Assembly: GCA_020635915.1 (NCBI GenBank)
Contig: JACJYU010000001.1
Coordinates: forward strand, 1,526,501 to 1,590,500
Length of the DNA stretch: 64,000 bases
From: Flammeovirgaceae bacterium
Lineage (GTDB): Bacteria; Bacteroidota; Bacteroidia; Cytophagales; Cyclobacteriaceae
Direction: 5' to 3'
A program made the translations under genes and the position numbers. Below, piece by piece: positions 44,368 through 54,341 of this stretch; the first letter of the stretch is position 1, and the number at the start of each line of letters is the position of its first letter. Below the pieces are notes generated by a model. That model was not told the origin of the DNA and did not search any database. It saw only the letters and a program-made list of their open reading frames with translations.

Positions 44368-46293
44368 TCAAGAGGGTTTCGGTACCGGCTCCAGCATTTG
44401 CACCACGGCCTTCATTATCCCCTCCGGGTCAAAACCACACTCCGCATGCAAGTCGATCTGCTCGCCATGCTCCACCACCTTATCAGGAATCCCCAACCTC
44501 AATACATTTGCCGAGTAGTGGTGGTCGGCCATAAATTCCAGTATGGCACTGCCCATGCCCCCCTGGACACAGCCGTCTTCCACCGTTATGATCTTGCTAA
44601 AACGGGAAAAGACACCGTGGAGCAATCCTTCGTCCAATGGTTTTACAAACCGCATGTCGTAGTGGGCGACTTCAATTCCCTGGCGTGATAGTTCCTTGCA
44701 CACCTCCACCGCATAGTTGCCAATGTGCCCGATGGTAAGGATGGCCAACCCTTCGCCTTCTTTGATGAGCCGGCCTGTGCCTACCCTGACCTCCTCCATC
44801 GGGGTTTTCCAATCTGGCAATACGCCCTGGCCCCTGGGGTAGCGGATTGAAAATGCTTTTTCCTTCCTGGGCAAAGAGGCCGTATACATGAGGTTGCGAA
44901 GTTCGCTTTCGTTCATGGGGCTGGACACGATCATGTTGGGCAGGCAACGGAAGTAGGCGAGGTCGTAGGTCCCGTGGTGGGTAGGCCCGTCCGCCCCGGC
45001 AAACCCCGCCCTGTCCAGGCAGAAATTTACGGGCAGGTTTTGAATGCACACATCGTGCACCACCTGGTCGTAGGCACGCTGCATAAACGAGCTGTAAATA
45101 TTGCAAAACGGCACGAGGCCCTGGGTGGCAAGCCCCGCGGAGAAAGTCACCGCATGCTGCTCTGCAATGCCTACGTCAAAGGCACGGTCGGGCATTTCTT
45201 TCATCATGATGTTCATGGAAGACCCGGAAGGCATGGCCGGGGTGATCCCCATTATCCTATCGTTGTCCCTTGCCAATTCCACCAACGTGTTTCCAAACAC
45301 ATCCTGGTATTTGGGCGGCTGGGGCGTGTCATGGGCTTTTTTGAAAATCTCGCCCGTGATCTTGTCAAAAGTCCCAGGGGCATGCCAAGTGGTCTTGTTC
45401 CCGCTCTCGGCCGGGCCAAACCCTTTTCCCTTTACGGTAACGCAGTGGAGGATTTTGGGGCCCTTGATCTGTTTGAGGTCCTTTAGCACCGATACCAAAT
45501 GATTGACATCGTGGCCATCCACCGGGCCGAAATAGCGCAGGTTCAACGATTCAAAGAAATTGCTCTGGCTCAGCAAGGTGGACTTTATCCCGTTCTCTAC
45601 TTTGGACACTATTTCCTGGGCATTTTTTCCAAAATGCGAAAGCTTGCCCAGCAGGTTCCAGACCTCGTCTTTGATTTTGTTATAGGCCTTGGAGGTAGTG
45701 ATATCGGTCAGGTAGTCTTTTAATGCCCCTACATTGGGGTCTATGGACATGCAATTATCGTTGAGGACAATAAGCAGGTTCGAATCCGAAACCCCTGCAT
45801 GGTTCAACCCCTCGAAGGCAATGCCGCCCGTAAGGGCACCGTCACCGATTACCGCAATATGTTGTTTCTCCCCGTCCCCTTTGTATTTTGTGGCCATTGC
45901 CATGCCCAAGGCCGCGGAAATGGAGGTGGAGGAATGGCCTACGCCAAAAGCATCATATTCGCTCTCCTTTCTTTTGGGGAACCCGGAAATGCCCCCGTAC
46001 ATCCTGTTGGTATGGAAAACGTCCCTGCGGCCGGTAAGTATTTTGTGGCCGTAGGCCTGGTGCCCAACGTCCCACACCAGTTGGTCTTTGGGGGCATTAA
46101 ATACATAGTGCAGGGCAACGGTAAGCTCAATAACGCCCAGGCTGGCCCCAAAATGGCCCCCGTAAACGGACACGTTGTCTATAATAAACTGCCTCAGCTC
46201 ACCGCACAATTTGACCAATTGCGCCTGATCGAGCTTCTTGAGGTCCTCTGGGCCTTCAATATGGCTTAACAGTTTTCCGGGCTTTATGAGCAT
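44368..46293 (-). CDS. dxs: 1-deoxy-D-xylulose-5-phosphate synthase
   Basis: Dxs condenses pyruvate and glyceraldehyde-3-phosphate, the first step of the MEP isoprenoid pathway, using thiamine diphosphate. The 641-residue enzyme has VGHQAYGHKILTGR, the TPP motif IGDGALTGGIAFEGLNHAG, and DRAGFAGADGPTHHG. ATG at 46293 gives the MLIKPG start; a TTG two codons upstream is less likely. It is followed by an alpha/beta hydrolase gene seven bases on and diverges from scpA. Confidence 0.97.
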   Translation of the reverse strand: MLIKPGKLLSHIEGPEDLKKLDQAQLVKLCGELRQFIIDNVSVYGGHFGASLGVIELTVALHYVFNAPKDQLVWDVGHQAYGHKILTGRRDVFHTNRMYGGISGFPKRKESEYDAFGVGHSSTSISAALGMAMATKYKGDGEKQHIAVIGDGALTGGIAFEGLNHAGVSDSNLLIVLNDNCMSIDPNVGALKDYLTDITTSKAYNKIKDEVWNLLGKLSHFGKNAQEIVSKVENGIKSTLLSQSNFFESLNLRYFGPVDGHDVNHLVSVLKDLKQIKGPKILHCVTVKGKGFGPAESGNKTTWHAPGTFDKITGEIFKKAHDTPQPPKYQDVFGNTLVELARDNDRIMGITPAMPSGSSMNIMMKEMPDRAFDVGIAEQHAVTFSAGLATQGLVPFCNIYSSFMQRAYDQVVHDVCIQNLPVNFCLDRAGFAGADGPTHHGTYDLAYFRCLPNMIVSSPMNESELRNLMYTASLPRKEKAFSIRYPRGQGVLPDWKTPMEEVRVGTGRLIKEGEGLAILTIGHIGNYAVEVCKELSRQGIEVAHYDMRFVKPLDEGLLHGVFSRFSKIITVEDGCVQGGMGSAILEFMADHHYSANVLRLGIPDKVVEHGEQIDLHAECGFDPEGIMKAVVQMLEPVPKPS

Positions 46294-46413
46294 TTTCAAG
46301 CGTGGTATTTACCCCCTAACAAATACTTGAAGGTAAGTGTTTTGGACAATTTCAACAGTTTGTTGGACAAATTTAAGCATTAGTTGAAAAAAGGTTTTCT
46401 GCGCACTTTTGAA

Positions 46414-46421
46414 TACTTTTG
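46414..46421 (+). promoter_or_regulatory. Putative -7 box of scpA
   Basis: TACTTTTG matches TAnnTTTG and ends six bases before the ATG at 46428, implying a leaderless or near-leaderless mRNA. No -33 box at standard spacing. Confidence 0.5.
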
Positions 46422-46427
46422 CACCGC

Positions 46428-47192
46428 ATGACGACCAATGGAAATTTTGAAGTAAGGTTGCCCCTTTTTGAAGGCCCTTTTGACCTCCTCCTGTTCTTTA
46501 TTGAGCGGGACGAACTGGATATATACGACATCCCCATAGCGACCATTACCAACGACTTCCTCGATTACATCCATCATTTGGAGTCGCTGAACGTGGAAGT
46601 GGCGAGCGAATTCATCCTGGTGGCCGCCACGTTGATGAGGATAAAGTCAAAAATGCTGCTGCCCCGTCCCCAGGTTGACGAGCAGGGCAACGAGATAGAC
46701 CCGCGTGAAGAGCTAATAAAGCACCTGCTGGAGTACAAGAAATACAAGTCGGTAATAGACGACCTCCATAAAATGGAGGAGGCCGAACTGATGAAGGAGA
46801 AGCGGGGCAACATTATGAAGGAGCTACGGTCCCTGGCCGAGAGCACCAATGTGGAGGCCGAGCTTCAGGATGTCGATTTGTTCAAGCTCCTTACCGTATT
46901 TGAAAAGGTTTTAAAAAGGCAGGAGGAGGAAAAGAACAAGCCCGTCCACCAGGTCATTCAATTTCCGTATACGATTGACGGACAGAAGCAATTCATCACC
47001 TCGGAGTTGGCCACAAAGCCCAGGATTGCCTTCACCGACCTTTTTCAGGGCGCCCCTACCCGGATCGCACTGATATTTAATTTCCTGGCCATCCTGGAAA
47101 TGTTGGCCAGTGGCCTGCTTGGCATCCAAATCGGGGAGGGGTACAACAATTTTTGGATAAAAAAACCGGAGGCGGAAGCCGTTTCCGGGTAG
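46428..47192 (+). CDS. scpA: Segregation and condensation protein A
   Basis: ScpA is the kleisin of the bacterial SMC complex that organises and segregates chromosomes. The 254-residue protein has the N-terminal FEGPFDLLLFFIERDELDIYDIPIA motif that binds the SMC neck, ATLMRIKSKMLLP, and a C-terminal winged helix with APTRIALIFNFLAILEML that binds the SMC cap. ScpB is not next to it. It converges with the tolC-like gene one base away. ATG at 46428. Confidence 0.93.
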   Translation: MTTNGNFEVRLPLFEGPFDLLLFFIERDELDIYDIPIATITNDFLDYIHHLESLNVEVASEFILVAATLMRIKSKMLLPRPQVDEQGNEIDPREELIKHLLEYKKYKSVIDDLHKMEEAELMKEKRGNIMKELRSLAESTNVEAELQDVDLFKLLTVFEKVLKRQEEEKNKPVHQVIQFPYTIDGQKQFITSELATKPRIAFTDLFQGAPTRIALIFNFLAILEMLASGLLGIQIGEGYNNFWIKKPEAEAVSG

Positions 47193-47193
47193 G

Positions 47194-48606
47194 TTATTCC
47201 CCGGCCTTATCGATCAGCCCGCCCGTGATCCGGATCAATCCGATTTTGGACGAAATGCTGTTGAAAATGGCCTGATAGGCTTCCAGTGCCGCGTTGCGCG
47301 CATTCTCCTGCACAATCCGCAAATCTATGGCGCTCAGGGCCCCGTTCCGGTAGCGTTCATTCGCCAGGTCCAGGTTCAAATCAGCCGCTTCCAGCTTTGT
47401 TTGTGCTATGGCCACCAATTGGTTGCGAAGGTTGTACATGTCATAGTTTGCCAGCAGGTCGTTCTCCAATGATAGCTTCAATTGGCCGGTATTGAGTTCC
47501 GCGATTTTCTCCTGTGCCCTTGAGTTTTCAATGGCCCTCCTGATCTGGCCTCCATTGAATAAGGTAAACCTTAGTGATAGGTTGGCGTAGCCTCCGTAGG
47601 AATTTCCATTTTGTGTTTGGGGCACAAATGCGGTCTCGTTCACCGTGTTGGTGACGGGCATGGAGGGGTCCCCGTTGAGGTAGCCTACCGTGTTCACAAT
47701 GGTGTTTCCCGTAGTGGTCCTAAAGTTTGCGTTCAATTGGTCCAGGCTGCCGTTGCCCCCAAAGTTCAATGCCACCGTAGGTGACATGTTGGCCTGCTGC
47801 AGCTTGGTGTTGCTCCTGAGGATTTCCTGGTTCAGGTATTGGTTCCTGAGGTTGGTATTGGAACTGACCATTTTGGCCTTCAGGGTTTCATAGTCGTATG
47901 TTTCGTGCCTGTATCCGAGGGAGTCCACCAGGGTATAGCCTTTTTGCAAATCCTCATTGAGCAGCAGGTTGAGTTGGCGCAAGGAGTTTTTGTACACAAT
48001 ACCTTGCAGGAGCACGTTCGCAGAGTCGGTCAGGTAGTTGTTTTGTTCCTGAAGGACGTCAAAAGAGATCGCCCCGCCCAGCTCTTTCCTGAGCTTCACA
48101 TAGTCGTACCGCTCTTTTGAAAACGTCATGTTGTTTTCCAAAATGTGGAGCCGCTCCTTTTCCAGCAGGGCCTGGTAGTAGGCCAGCATGATGGATTGGA
48201 GGGTGGTTTCCATCACAAAAGCGGCATTCCCGTAGCTCAATTGCTCCAGTTGCGCCAATCGCTGTTTGTTGATCTTCACCGCAAACCCGTCAAACAAAAC
48301 AAACTGCACGTCCAATTGGCCGTTTAGGTTGTTCGACTTGTTCCTTCCGGGCACGGCAAAGGGGTTGGCCGGTTTCCTTTGCACCATGTTGTTGTTTTGG
48401 TTGCCCGAGAAAGAAATGGTTGGAAACCTGCCTGCCTGCCCCCAGGTATTGTTGTTTTCCGCCACCTCCACGTTGAGCTGTTCGATCTGAACATCAAAAT
48501 TGTTTTTCAGCCCGATGGAGATGGCCCTTGCCAGGCTTAAGGTATCCTGTGCGTGGAGGGCGGTGGCAAATAGTATGGCAATAAATATCCCTGTAATCCG
48601 GTTCAT
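47194..48606 (-). CDS. TolC family outer membrane efflux protein
   Basis: The 470-residue protein has a signal peptide (residues 1-19) and two long helical repeats typical of outer membrane efflux proteins, with periodic Leu/Asn motifs (LSLARAISIGLKNNFDVQIEQL near 23-44, and a second copy near residues 260-285). It would form the trimeric exit duct for the RND pump encoded just upstream. It is the last gene of the efflux set; a gap of six bases separates it from the RND gene. Confidence 0.92.
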   Translation of the reverse strand: MNRITGIFIAILFATALHAQDTLSLARAISIGLKNNFDVQIEQLNVEVAENNNTWGQAGRFPTISFSGNQNNNMVQRKPANPFAVPGRNKSNNLNGQLDVQFVLFDGFAVKINKQRLAQLEQLSYGNAAFVMETTLQSIMLAYYQALLEKERLHILENNMTFSKERYDYVKLRKELGGAISFDVLQEQNNYLTDSANVLLQGIVYKNSLRQLNLLLNEDLQKGYTLVDSLGYRHETYDYETLKAKMVSSNTNLRNQYLNQEILRSNTKLQQANMSPTVALNFGGNGSLDQLNANFRTTTGNTIVNTVGYLNGDPSMPVTNTVNETAFVPQTQNGNSYGGYANLSLRFTLFNGGQIRRAIENSRAQEKIAELNTGQLKLSLENDLLANYDMYNLRNQLVAIAQTKLEAADLNLDLANERYRNGALSAIDLRIVQENARNAALEAYQAIFNSISSKIGLIRITGGLIDKAGE

Positions 48607-48612
48607 AAAAAT

Positions 48613-51600
48613 TTAGTCGATTGAAACACGGGCTTCTTTGCCGCTGAAGTAGCTATAGATGGCTGGTATCACAAACAAGGTGAGCAGGGTGGCAAACAAC
48701 ATGCCCCCGATAATAGCAATACCCATGGACACGCGGCTTTCGGAGCCGGCCCCCAGCGCCAGGGCTATCGGCAAAATCCCTAATATGGTGGACATGCTCG
48801 TCATGATGATAGGGCGAAAACGCGACTCGGCAGCGCCTATCACTGCATCCATTACCTTTAAGCCTTGCTCTTTGCGCTGGTTGGCAAATTCCACGATCAA
48901 AATCCCGTTCTTCGTCACCAGGCCAATAAGCATGATGATCCCGATCTGGCTGAAAATGTTCATGGTCTGATTGGTATACCAAAGCGAAATAAGCGCCCCG
49001 GACAACGCCAGTGGCACGGTAAACATTATTATCAAAGGGTCTTTAAAGCTTTCAAATTGGCCTGCCAATACCAGGTAAATGATTGCCAGGGCCAGCAAGA
49101 ACGCCAGGTAGATGCTGGACGAGCTTTCGGCAAACTCCCTTGAAGCCCCCGACAAGCTTGTGCTATAGGTATCGTCCAGTACCTGGCCGGCTATTTTTTC
49201 CATCTCAGCAATGCCCTCTGCCAACGCCACCCCGGGGGCCGGCTGCGCACTTATCTTTGCAGAGGAATACCTGTTGAACCGGTACAATTGTGGGGGGCTG
49301 CTTTGCTCTTCCACCGTTACCAGGTTGTCCAACTGGATGATTTCCCCCCTTCTGTTCCGTACGTACAAGGTCTTCAAATCCAATGGCTCGTTCCTGTTCT
49401 TCTTCTCCACCTGGCCTATGATCTGGTATTGCTTTCCGTCCATTATAAAATTGCCAAACCGTGACCCGCTCAACCCCAGCTGGAGTGTCTGGGAAATGTC
49501 TATCACATTCACGCCAAGGTTCCTCGCTTTGTCCCTGTTGATCACAATGTTGATCTCCGGCTTGTTGAATTTCAAATCGAGGTCGACAAAGGTAAATTTC
49601 GGACTTTCGTTGGCCTTTTCGATAAACTGGGGAAGGACCGCCTTTAGTTTGTCAATGTCTGCCGCCTGCACCACAATTTGAACCGGAAACCCGCCCCGCC
49701 TGTCCCCAATGGTTTGCGACTGGGAAATGAAAGTCCTTACCCCGGTAAATCTTTTTGCCTTAGGGGTCAGGTCGTCCACTATTTCCTGCTGGGAGCGTGT
49801 CCTTTGGGAGGGGTCTTTCAACATCACCTTTAAAAACCCGCTGTTGGCCCCGCCCCCGCCAAAACTCGGGGAGGTGATGCTCAACACCCCATGCACTTCG
49901 GGCACTTCCTGCTCAATGAAATCGTACATGGCCGTCACGTACCCATCCATATACTCAAAAGTGGCCCCTTCGGGGGCTTGCGCCTGAAACCTGAACTCGC
50001 TCCTGTCTTCCATGGGCGCAAGCTCGGAAGGGATGAACCCCATCAACAGGTAAATCAAAACCCCGGACACAAAAATGATAATAAAAGCCAGCCATCTTTT
50101 TCTCATAAACCCATGAAGCAGGCGGCCATAGGAAGCGGAGAGGTTTTTGAAGAAGGGCTCCGTTTTCCTGTACAACCAAGGCTGCACCGCCCTTCTCTTG
50201 AGGAGCTTTGAACTCATCATGGGCGTAAGGGTAAGGGACACAAAGGAAGAGATCGCCACCGCACTGGCCACCACCAAACCAAACTCCCTGAACAGCCGGC
50301 CGGTCAAGCCTTCCAGGAAAATAACGGGCAAAAACACGGCCACCACGGCAATGGTAGTGGAGATAACGGCAAAATAAATTTCCGTGGACCCCTTTCTGGC
50401 GGCCTCTTTGGGGTCAAGGCCTTCCTCTACTTTGGTGTATATGTTTTCCAGCACCACAATGGCATCATCCACCACCAGTCCAATGGCCAATACAATCCCC
50501 AGCATGGTAAGCACGTTGATGGTGAAGCCCAGCAGGTACATAATGAAGAAGCACCCGATCAAGGAGATGGGTATGGTCACCACCGGTATAAGGGTTGTCC
50601 GCCAATCCCTCAAAAACATAAAGATGATAAACAACACCAGGATAAAGGCGGTGAGGATGGTTTCCTGCACTTCGCTGATGGAGGCGCGAATGAACTCAGT
50701 GGAATCGTGGCTTACCACCCAGGTGACGTCTTCGGGCAGGTCTTTCTCGATCTGGGCCAGTTTTTTATAAAGGTTGTCGGCAATTTCAATATTGTTGGCG
50801 CCCGGTTGGGCCACCACGGCTATGGCGACACCCGGCACTCCATCGCGCCTCATCAATGTCCTGTCGTTTTCCGGGTACAGTTGGGCAAAGCCGATGTCCT
50901 GGAAACGGACCACGAGGTCCCCATCCTCTTTTACAATAAGGTTGTTGAAGTCTTCCACCGAGTTGAGGCGGCCCATCGTGCGCACCGTCAATTCCGTGTT
51001 TTGGCCTTCGATACGGCCGCTTGGCAACTCCACGTTTTCGCGGTTGACCGCCTGGTACACATCCGAGGGCGTTAATTTCAGCCCTGCCAATTTAATGGGG
51101 TCCATCCACAGCCGCATGGAATATTTTTGCTCGCCCCACACGCTTACCGTGCTTACCCCGGGGATGGTTTGGAGCCTTTCCTTGAAATAAATGCCGGCAA
51201 TCCGGGAGAGTTCGAGCAGGTTGCGCTTGTTGCTCATTACCGTGAGGTAGATAATGGGCTGCGAGTCCGCATCGGCTTTGGACACCACGGGCGGGTCCAC
51301 GTCCGGGGGGAGGTTCCTGACCGCCCCGGACACCTTGTCCCTCACATCGTTTGCCGCGGCCTCCAGGTCGACCCCTAATTCAAATTCGATGGAAATGCTG
51401 CTGCGCCCTTCCCTGCTGGAAGAGCTGATGGTGCGTATCCCGGCAATCCCGTTGATGGCATCTTCCAACGGCTCGGTGATCTGCGACTCCACCACGCTGG
51501 AGTTGGCCCCCACATAGGAGGTGGAGACCGATATGACGGGGGGGTCCACACTGGGGAACTCCCTAACCCCTAAATAACTAAACCCAATAAAACCAAACAG

Positions 51601-51669
51601 TATGATCACCAGCGAAAACACCATCGCCAGCACCGGCCTGTTAATGCTAATGTTCGATAAGCTAGCCAT
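48613..51669 (-). CDS. RND efflux permease (AcrB/HAE1 type)
   Basis: The 1018-residue inner membrane proton antiporter has twelve predicted transmembrane helices with large periplasmic loops after TM1 and TM7. TM4 has the proton-relay motif GIVLAIGLVVDDAIVVLENI with a pair of Asp residues. It begins ISINRPVLAMVFSLVIILFG. With the adaptor two bases upstream and the outer membrane protein six bases downstream it makes a tripartite pump for drugs or lipophilic compounds. No regulator gene is adjacent. Substrate unknown. Confidence 0.95.
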   Translation of the reverse strand: MASLSNISINRPVLAMVFSLVIILFGFIGFSYLGVREFPSVDPPVISVSTSYVGANSSVVESQITEPLEDAINGIAGIRTISSSSREGRSSISIEFELGVDLEAAANDVRDKVSGAVRNLPPDVDPPVVSKADADSQPIIYLTVMSNKRNLLELSRIAGIYFKERLQTIPGVSTVSVWGEQKYSMRLWMDPIKLAGLKLTPSDVYQAVNRENVELPSGRIEGQNTELTVRTMGRLNSVEDFNNLIVKEDGDLVVRFQDIGFAQLYPENDRTLMRRDGVPGVAIAVVAQPGANNIEIADNLYKKLAQIEKDLPEDVTWVVSHDSTEFIRASISEVQETILTAFILVLFIIFMFLRDWRTTLIPVVTIPISLIGCFFIMYLLGFTINVLTMLGIVLAIGLVVDDAIVVLENIYTKVEEGLDPKEAARKGSTEIYFAVISTTIAVVAVFLPVIFLEGLTGRLFREFGLVVASAVAISSFVSLTLTPMMSSKLLKRRAVQPWLYRKTEPFFKNLSASYGRLLHGFMRKRWLAFIIIFVSGVLIYLLMGFIPSELAPMEDRSEFRFQAQAPEGATFEYMDGYVTAMYDFIEQEVPEVHGVLSITSPSFGGGGANSGFLKVMLKDPSQRTRSQQEIVDDLTPKAKRFTGVRTFISQSQTIGDRRGGFPVQIVVQAADIDKLKAVLPQFIEKANESPKFTFVDLDLKFNKPEINIVINRDKARNLGVNVIDISQTLQLGLSGSRFGNFIMDGKQYQIIGQVEKKNRNEPLDLKTLYVRNRRGEIIQLDNLVTVEEQSSPPQLYRFNRYSSAKISAQPAPGVALAEGIAEMEKIAGQVLDDTYSTSLSGASREFAESSSSIYLAFLLALAIIYLVLAGQFESFKDPLIIMFTVPLALSGALISLWYTNQTMNIFSQIGIIMLIGLVTKNGILIVEFANQRKEQGLKVMDAVIGAAESRFRPIIMTSMSTILGILPIALALGAGSESRVSMGIAIIGGMLFATLLTLFVIPAIYSYFSGKEARVSID

Positions 51670-51671
51670 AA

Positions 51672-52745
51672 TTAATTCATTTTGGTGATTTGAATGCCCA
51701 ACCCGTCCCTCAATTGTAAAATCCCCGTGGTAATCAGCGTATCGTTAGGGTGCAGCCCCGAAATTATTTCCAACATCAGGTTTTTCCTTAATCCCGTCTG
51801 CACGGTCACTTCCTGTGCTTTTCCGTTCTTGCTGATATAAACCTTGTGCCTGTTAAGCTCGGGGACAACGGCCTCGGTAGGCACCATGATGGCATTGTTG
51901 TTGGTGCCCAGCACCAATTCCACCCTTACGAATTGGCCAGGCAGCAGCAACCCCTGGGTGTTCTCCGCCAGCGCCCTGATCTTGAGCGTCCTCGTGTTGG
52001 CATCGATTTGGGGCTCTATGGCATATACTTCCCCGACAAAAACGCTGGTATCGCTTTCCACCGTAAACTTGATTTTTTGGCCTGGTTTTACCTGCATGCT
52101 GTACCTTCCGGGTATGGCAAATTCAATTTTTGCCGGGCTAATGTTGTAGAGGGTGGCAATGGGCGTGCTGGTGGAGATCAGGGCCCCTTCGCTAACATAC
52201 CTCAGCCCTATCGTCCCGTCAAAAGGTGCCTTGATCTTGGTTTTTTCCTCTTGTGCCTCCAGAACGGCTATGTCCGCACGGGTGGTGTTCAATTTGTTCA
52301 AGGCATTGTCATACTCTTCCTGGCTGATGGCGTCTTTTTCCAATAGTTTACGCTGCCGGAACTCAATGCCTTCGTTCAGTTTTTTGTTGAACCGTTGTTT
52401 TGTCAGCTCGGCCTTTATTTCCTCATCGTTTACCTGCACGAGCAAATCGCCTTTCTTTACTGGCGAGCCTTCCTTAAAATATATTTTGGTGATTTTGCCG
52501 GGGGCCTCGCTTTTCAATTCCAACGACTCATTGGCCTGCACCGACCCCGTTACCACCACCACGTTGTCCAGCTTGGAGGTAACAATGCGCATGGCCTCCA
52601 CGGGCAGGGCACTGGCAGGTTTGCTTATGTTTTGGGCCTTTTTTGCCGTTGGTTCCTTTTCATTGTCCCACAAATGGAGCTTGGGAAGCACCAAAAGGAC
52701 AGCAATGCCTACAAAAGTCAATACTGAAAATATCCATTTTTTCAT
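51672..52745 (-). CDS. RND efflux periplasmic adaptor (membrane fusion protein)
   Basis: The 357-residue protein has an N-terminal membrane anchor (residues 4-23), a lipoyl/barrel-sandwich pair, a coiled-coil hairpin (around 115-165: RQRKLLEKDAISQEEYDNAL) and a beta-barrel/MP domain (IAPTEAVVPE-type motif). It would dock the RND pump to the TolC-like duct. ATG at 52745; a TTG one codon upstream is also possible. It is 27 bases downstream of coaE and two bases upstream of the RND gene. Confidence 0.93.
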   Translation of the reverse strand: MKKWIFSVLTFVGIAVLLVLPKLHLWDNEKEPTAKKAQNISKPASALPVEAMRIVTSKLDNVVVVTGSVQANESLELKSEAPGKITKIYFKEGSPVKKGDLLVQVNDEEIKAELTKQRFNKKLNEGIEFRQRKLLEKDAISQEEYDNALNKLNTTRADIAVLEAQEEKTKIKAPFDGTIGLRYVSEGALISTSTPIATLYNISPAKIEFAIPGRYSMQVKPGQKIKFTVESDTSVFVGEVYAIEPQIDANTRTLKIRALAENTQGLLLPGQFVRVELVLGTNNNAIMVPTEAVVPELNRHKVYISKNGKAQEVTVQTGLRKNLMLEIISGLHPNDTLITTGILQLRDGLGIQITKMN

Positions 52746-52772
52746 CAAGAGTAGAATAAGGGAATCTAAAAA

Positions 52773-53369
52773 TTAGTTCATTGAATTAAGCCGCCCATGT
52801 AATTCCAGGACCTGGGGAATTACCAATACCTTGCCGTCATTTACAATCACGTCATCGGCTTTTGCGGTTTTTTCTTTTTCGTCCATTTGGTTCCGGATGA
52901 TATTTTCAATTTCGGTCCGGGTTCGTTGGGGGTCGCGCTGCATTGTCCTCTCAATGCGCAAGGCCCGGGGCGCGGACACCACGACCAAGTGGTCCAATTC
53001 GCTGGCCGACCCGGACTCAATAAGCAAAGCAGCCTCTTTCATAACATATTTGCACCCCTTTTGCCGGCCCACCCATTGCCGGTAGTCGAGGGCCACGCGG
53101 GGATGCACGATCGCATTGAGTTTCTTCAATTCCTGCGGATGGCCAAAGGCCTTTTTAAGGTGCCCTTTATTCAAACTGCCATTTGCATGGTACGACAAGT
53201 TTCCGAATTCCTGCTTGATTTGCCCGACAAGTATTTTGTCAGTGGTCATTAGCATTTTCGCCCGGCTGTCGGCATCGTAAACAGGAATGCCCAGGCAGCC
53301 AAATATCCTGCACACCAGGCTTTTGCCAGAGCCTATACCCCCAGTAATGCCCACCTGAAGTGGCCCCAT
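52773..53369 (-). CDS. coaE: Dephospho-CoA kinase
   Basis: CoaE phosphorylates dephospho-CoA in the last step of CoA synthesis. The 198-residue P-loop kinase has VGITGGIGSGKS at its N-terminus, a conserved DADSRAKMLM region and the LID-like basic segment RIERTMQRDPQRT. It sits between ybbR (12 bases) and the efflux adaptor gene (27 bases) on the same strand. Earlier pan genes of this pathway are 27 kb upstream. Confidence 0.95.
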   Translation of the reverse strand: MGPLQVGITGGIGSGKSLVCRIFGCLGIPVYDADSRAKMLMTTDKILVGQIKQEFGNLSYHANGSLNKGHLKKAFGHPQELKKLNAIVHPRVALDYRQWVGRQKGCKYVMKEAALLIESGSASELDHLVVVSAPRALRIERTMQRDPQRTRTEIENIIRNQMDEKEKTAKADDVIVNDGKVLVIPQVLELHGRLNSMN

Positions 53370-53381
53370 AATGTCATGCTT

Positions 53382-54332
53382 TTAATACAATCTTAACGAT
53401 ACCGAGTCCACATGCACCAGCCGGGCATTGGGGGGCAGGCCTTCGATCCTGGGCAACAGCTTCATGCTACCCTTTTTTACACCATTTAAGTCAAGTACCG
53501 CCATCAACTCCCCTATCCCTTCTTGGTTTTCCACCTGCTCCCTGGGCATCCGCACCTGGCATTGAATGCTGTCCTTCACCAGGTTTATCCGGGCACCGCC
53601 TGGGATGTTTTCCACCATCAGTTTTGCCCCCTTGCTTATTTCCATCCATTCCGCCACTTCAAAAATGACCTCCACGGTTTGCGGGTCGAATTGAAGCAGC
53701 CCATCGTCAGGCTGCGGGACGGCCACTTTTTCCCTAAAATCATCATTGATCCCTTCTTCCCTCACCTGGAGCAATAGGGAATCAGGCTGCTGGTCCACAA
53801 TGCTTTTGGGGCCCCTCACCAGGACCGAGTCGGGGAGCACCACAATCGGGCTGAGCCTGTCATAGCCCTCGGCAAATGTAAACTGGCCGGGGTCCACCGC
53901 TACCCTTATTTTCCGCTCCACCTTCGGGTCCAATGCCAGGTACAGCGTATCGGTGACCACATGGTTGATGCGGAGGTTGTCCAATTGGCCGGCCAACAGT
54001 GCGGGCAAGGTGCTGCCCACAATCTTCTTTACCTCGGTGGGCCGCTCCAGGGGGATGTCCATTTCCGGCAGGCTGACCCCCAGGCTTTTTCTCAGCAGGT
54101 CCCAGCCATTGCCACTCACGTTCATAAATACCGCCCTGGGCAGTGGCTCCACCGGAACGTACTTGTCCCGGTCAAACTGAAAACCAACGGGGAACCGCAG
54201 GTTAGTGGAATAGTCTTTGTTCAGGGCATTGAAAAACCAAAACACCAGCGCGGCAAGCAGGCACAACGTGACCGCCTTCCAGTTGGTACGGTTGAAATGA
54301 AACAAGTTGATAATGACGCGAAAAAAATTCAC
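53382..54332 (-). CDS. YbbR-like domain protein
   Basis: The 316-residue product has an N-terminal transmembrane anchor (about residues 19-40) and at least two YbbR-like beta repeats (VKKIVGSTLPALL and YDRLSPIVVLPDSVLVRGP sections). In Firmicutes the YbbR protein CdaR regulates the diadenylate cyclase CdaA; no cdaA is in this window, so that role cannot be assumed. Start is GTG at 54332, as the in-frame upstream codons hit the yajC stop. It is nine bases after yajC and 12 before coaE. Confidence 0.85.
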   Translation of the reverse strand: MNFFRVIINLFHFNRTNWKAVTLCLLAALVFWFFNALNKDYSTNLRFPVGFQFDRDKYVPVEPLPRAVFMNVSGNGWDLLRKSLGVSLPEMDIPLERPTEVKKIVGSTLPALLAGQLDNLRINHVVTDTLYLALDPKVERKIRVAVDPGQFTFAEGYDRLSPIVVLPDSVLVRGPKSIVDQQPDSLLLQVREEGINDDFREKVAVPQPDDGLLQFDPQTVEVIFEVAEWMEISKGAKLMVENIPGGARINLVKDSIQCQVRMPREQVENQEGIGELMAVLDLNGVKKGSMKLLPRIEGLPPNARLVHVDSVSLRLY

Positions 54333-54341
54333 ATCTGGTTG

